Of a stretch of 13,459 nt of DNA, positions 12,430 to 13,459 are shown in pieces (the first letter of the stretch is position 1; every line of letters starts with the position of its first letter). Below the pieces are notes generated by a model. It did not search any database. It was not told where the DNA came from and saw only the letters and a program-made list of their open reading frames with translations. The stretch is taken from the NCBI GenBank assembly GCA_023139255.1, contig JAGLNY010000091.1, forward strand, positions 1-13,459, written 5' to 3'. The translations under genes were made by a program, and so were the position numbers. Origin of the DNA: Spirochaetales bacterium (GTDB taxonomy: Bacteria > Spirochaetota > Spirochaetia > JABMQR01).

Positions 12430-13459
12430 GTGAAAAATAAACCTACAATATATTCGATAGCAGAAGAAGCCGGCGTTCATCCGTCAACCGTTTCAAGGTT
12501 TTTTAGTAATAAATCTCTTCTTAATAAAAAAACACAGGAAAAGATTTCAGGAATTTGCAAAAAATACGATTACAAACCGAGCTATATTGCTTCTGCTATA
12601 AAAAGAAAGAAAACCAAAACCATTGCTTTGCTGATTGGCAGTTTGCTGGAACCTGCTGTGTGGGGGTTTATTAATAGTGTCGAGAGTAAATTATCTGAAC
12701 ATGATTATAGTTTATATATTTATAATACCTATGGTGAAATTGATAAACAAATAAGAATAATTGAAAATATTAATGGAAGATTGGTTGATGGGGTGATTGT
12801 TTTTGGTTCAATGGTATCCGGATGTGAAAAAAAAGATAAAATATTAGTAGATAAAATACTTAATAAAAATATTCCTTTGGCCTTTGCTGATAGATATGAA
12901 AAAGGTTACAAAAACCAGGTTGCTTTTGCCAATGTTGATAGCCAATTAGGTGGTAAAATTGCTGCTGAATACTTATTACAGAAAAACCATAAACAGATTG
13001 GTATAATAACAGGCGAATTAAAATACAGCATATTCAAAGAAAGGGTAGATAGTTTTCTGGATATATTGGGGAAAAAGAAAATAGACCTGAAATTCCTCCT
13101 GGAAGTTGAGTTCCAGAATGGGTACTTCCAGGCAAACAAGGATATTGAGAAACAGATTGATATAATCTGTAATTCAGGTGTTACCGCGATTTTCACCACA
13201 ACCGATACAATTGCCATCTATTTAATTGATCTTCTAAGGTTAAACAAAATACGTATACCGGAGGATATATCAATTATCGGGTATGGTAATATTCCTTTCA
13301 GCAGTCTAATAAATCCAAAATTAACCACAATAAACAATGATTTGGGGAAACTGGGGGAATTAACAGTGGCTAACCTTATAAATAAAATCACAAAAGACAG
13401 ATTTCTAAAAAGGCATTATGTTATTCAACCTGAAATCATTGAAAGACAATCCGTAAAAA
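12430..13459 (+). CDS. LacI family transcriptional regulator (3' end at or just past window edge)
   Basis: An open frame of 343 codons from a GTG start at 12430, with GGAG 7 nt upstream. The helix-turn-helix TIYSIAEEAGVHPSTVSRFFS is at about residues 6-26, a hinge segment at about 48-60 (KPSYIASAIKRKKTKT), and a periplasmic-binding-protein-like effector domain follows (TIALLIGS..., GVIVFG, ANVDSQLGGKIAAEYLL, SIIGYGNIPFSSLINPKLTTI). The intercalating hinge leucine of LacI appears to be Ile in ASAIKR. The length and the terminal IERQSVK indicate that only a few residues are missing. Its base composition is visibly more AT-rich than the upstream glycosidase and sulfatase genes, and it has its own operator type. 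It may therefore govern an adjacent unit beyond the window rather than this locus. The effector is probably a sugar. Confidence 0.9.
   Translation, partial: MKNKPTIYSIAEEAGVHPSTVSRFFSNKSLLNKKTQEKISGICKKYDYKPSYIASAIKRKKTKTIALLIGSLLEPAVWGFINSVESKLSEHDYSLYIYNTYGEIDKQIRIIENINGRLVDGVIVFGSMVSGCEKKDKILVDKILNKNIPLAFADRYEKGYKNQVAFANVDSQLGGKIAAEYLLQKNHKQIGIITGELKYSIFKERVDSFLDILGKKKIDLKFLLEVEFQNGYFQANKDIEKQIDIICNSGVTAIFTTTDTIAIYLIDLLRLNKIRIPEDISIIGYGNIPFSSLINPKLTTINNDLGKLGELTVANLINKITKDRFLKRHYVIQPEIIERQSVK

Noticed and set aside
12906..13217. 103-codon minus-strand open frame
   Set aside because: Antisense to the LacI effector domain.
1..13459. CRISPR arrays, tRNA or rRNA genes, insertion sequences, phage genes
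   Set aside because: Looked for on both strands; no regularly spaced repeats, no cloverleaf or rRNA-like stretches, and no transposase or integrase motifs were seen by eye.

Overview
The window looks like an accessory carbohydrate-catabolism locus from an anaerobic bacterium. The evidence for anaerobiosis is a tungsten/molybdenum aldehyde:ferredoxin oxidoreductase next to a four-cluster ferredoxin. The base composition is moderately AT-rich, clearly more so in the LacI gene at the right end. Promoters are TTGACA/TATAAT-like with near-constant 17-bp spacers. I cannot fix the phylum from sequence alone. Spirochaetota, Lentisphaerota, Omnitrophota or a Firmicute relative would all fit, and none is proven.

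Layout from left to right. The minus strand carries a ferredoxin gene (530-940) followed by the N-terminal 175 codons of an AOR-family oxidoreductase (525-1, running off the edge). Diverging from it is a plus-strand operon: an SDR dehydrogenase (1281-2063), an M24 creatinase/Xaa-Pro-peptidase-fold protein (2100-3293) and a ureidoglycolate-lyase-like protein (3422-3952). Next is a GntR/FadR-type (FCD) regulator on the minus strand (3992-4681), divergent from a second SDR (4913-5719). A minus-strand DUF4091/GH123-like glycosidase (5760-7367) diverges from a GH2 beta-galactosidase (7556-10576), which is followed by a sulfatase (10647-12206). Last is an AT-rich LacI-type regulator with two apparent operators of its own (12430 to the window end).

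The strongest finding is regulatory. Every promoter in the window except that of the LacI gene has an 11-bp element of the form TNGTCNGACNA at or just after its -10 box. There are seven sites covering six apparent promoters plus the lacZ-sulfatase junction. This is the TNGTNNNACNA half-site geometry expected for FadR-subfamily GntR regulators, and one such regulator is encoded in the middle of the set with a site on its own promoter. I infer that it controls the whole locus, itself included, as one regulon. The promoters are arranged as three divergent pairs. The middle pair is separated by a perfect 23-bp inverted repeat centred almost exactly between the two -35 boxes.

As a working model (inference), the sulfatase, beta-galactosidase and GH123-like enzyme dismantle an imported sulfated galactose- or N-acetylhexosamine-containing oligosaccharide inside the cell, since none shows a signal peptide. 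The SDRs, the M24 protein and the AllA-like protein process a released product, and the AOR/ferredoxin pair oxidises an aldehyde intermediate. No transporter, kinase, aldolase or sulfatase-maturating enzyme lies in the window, so the substrate is not determined.
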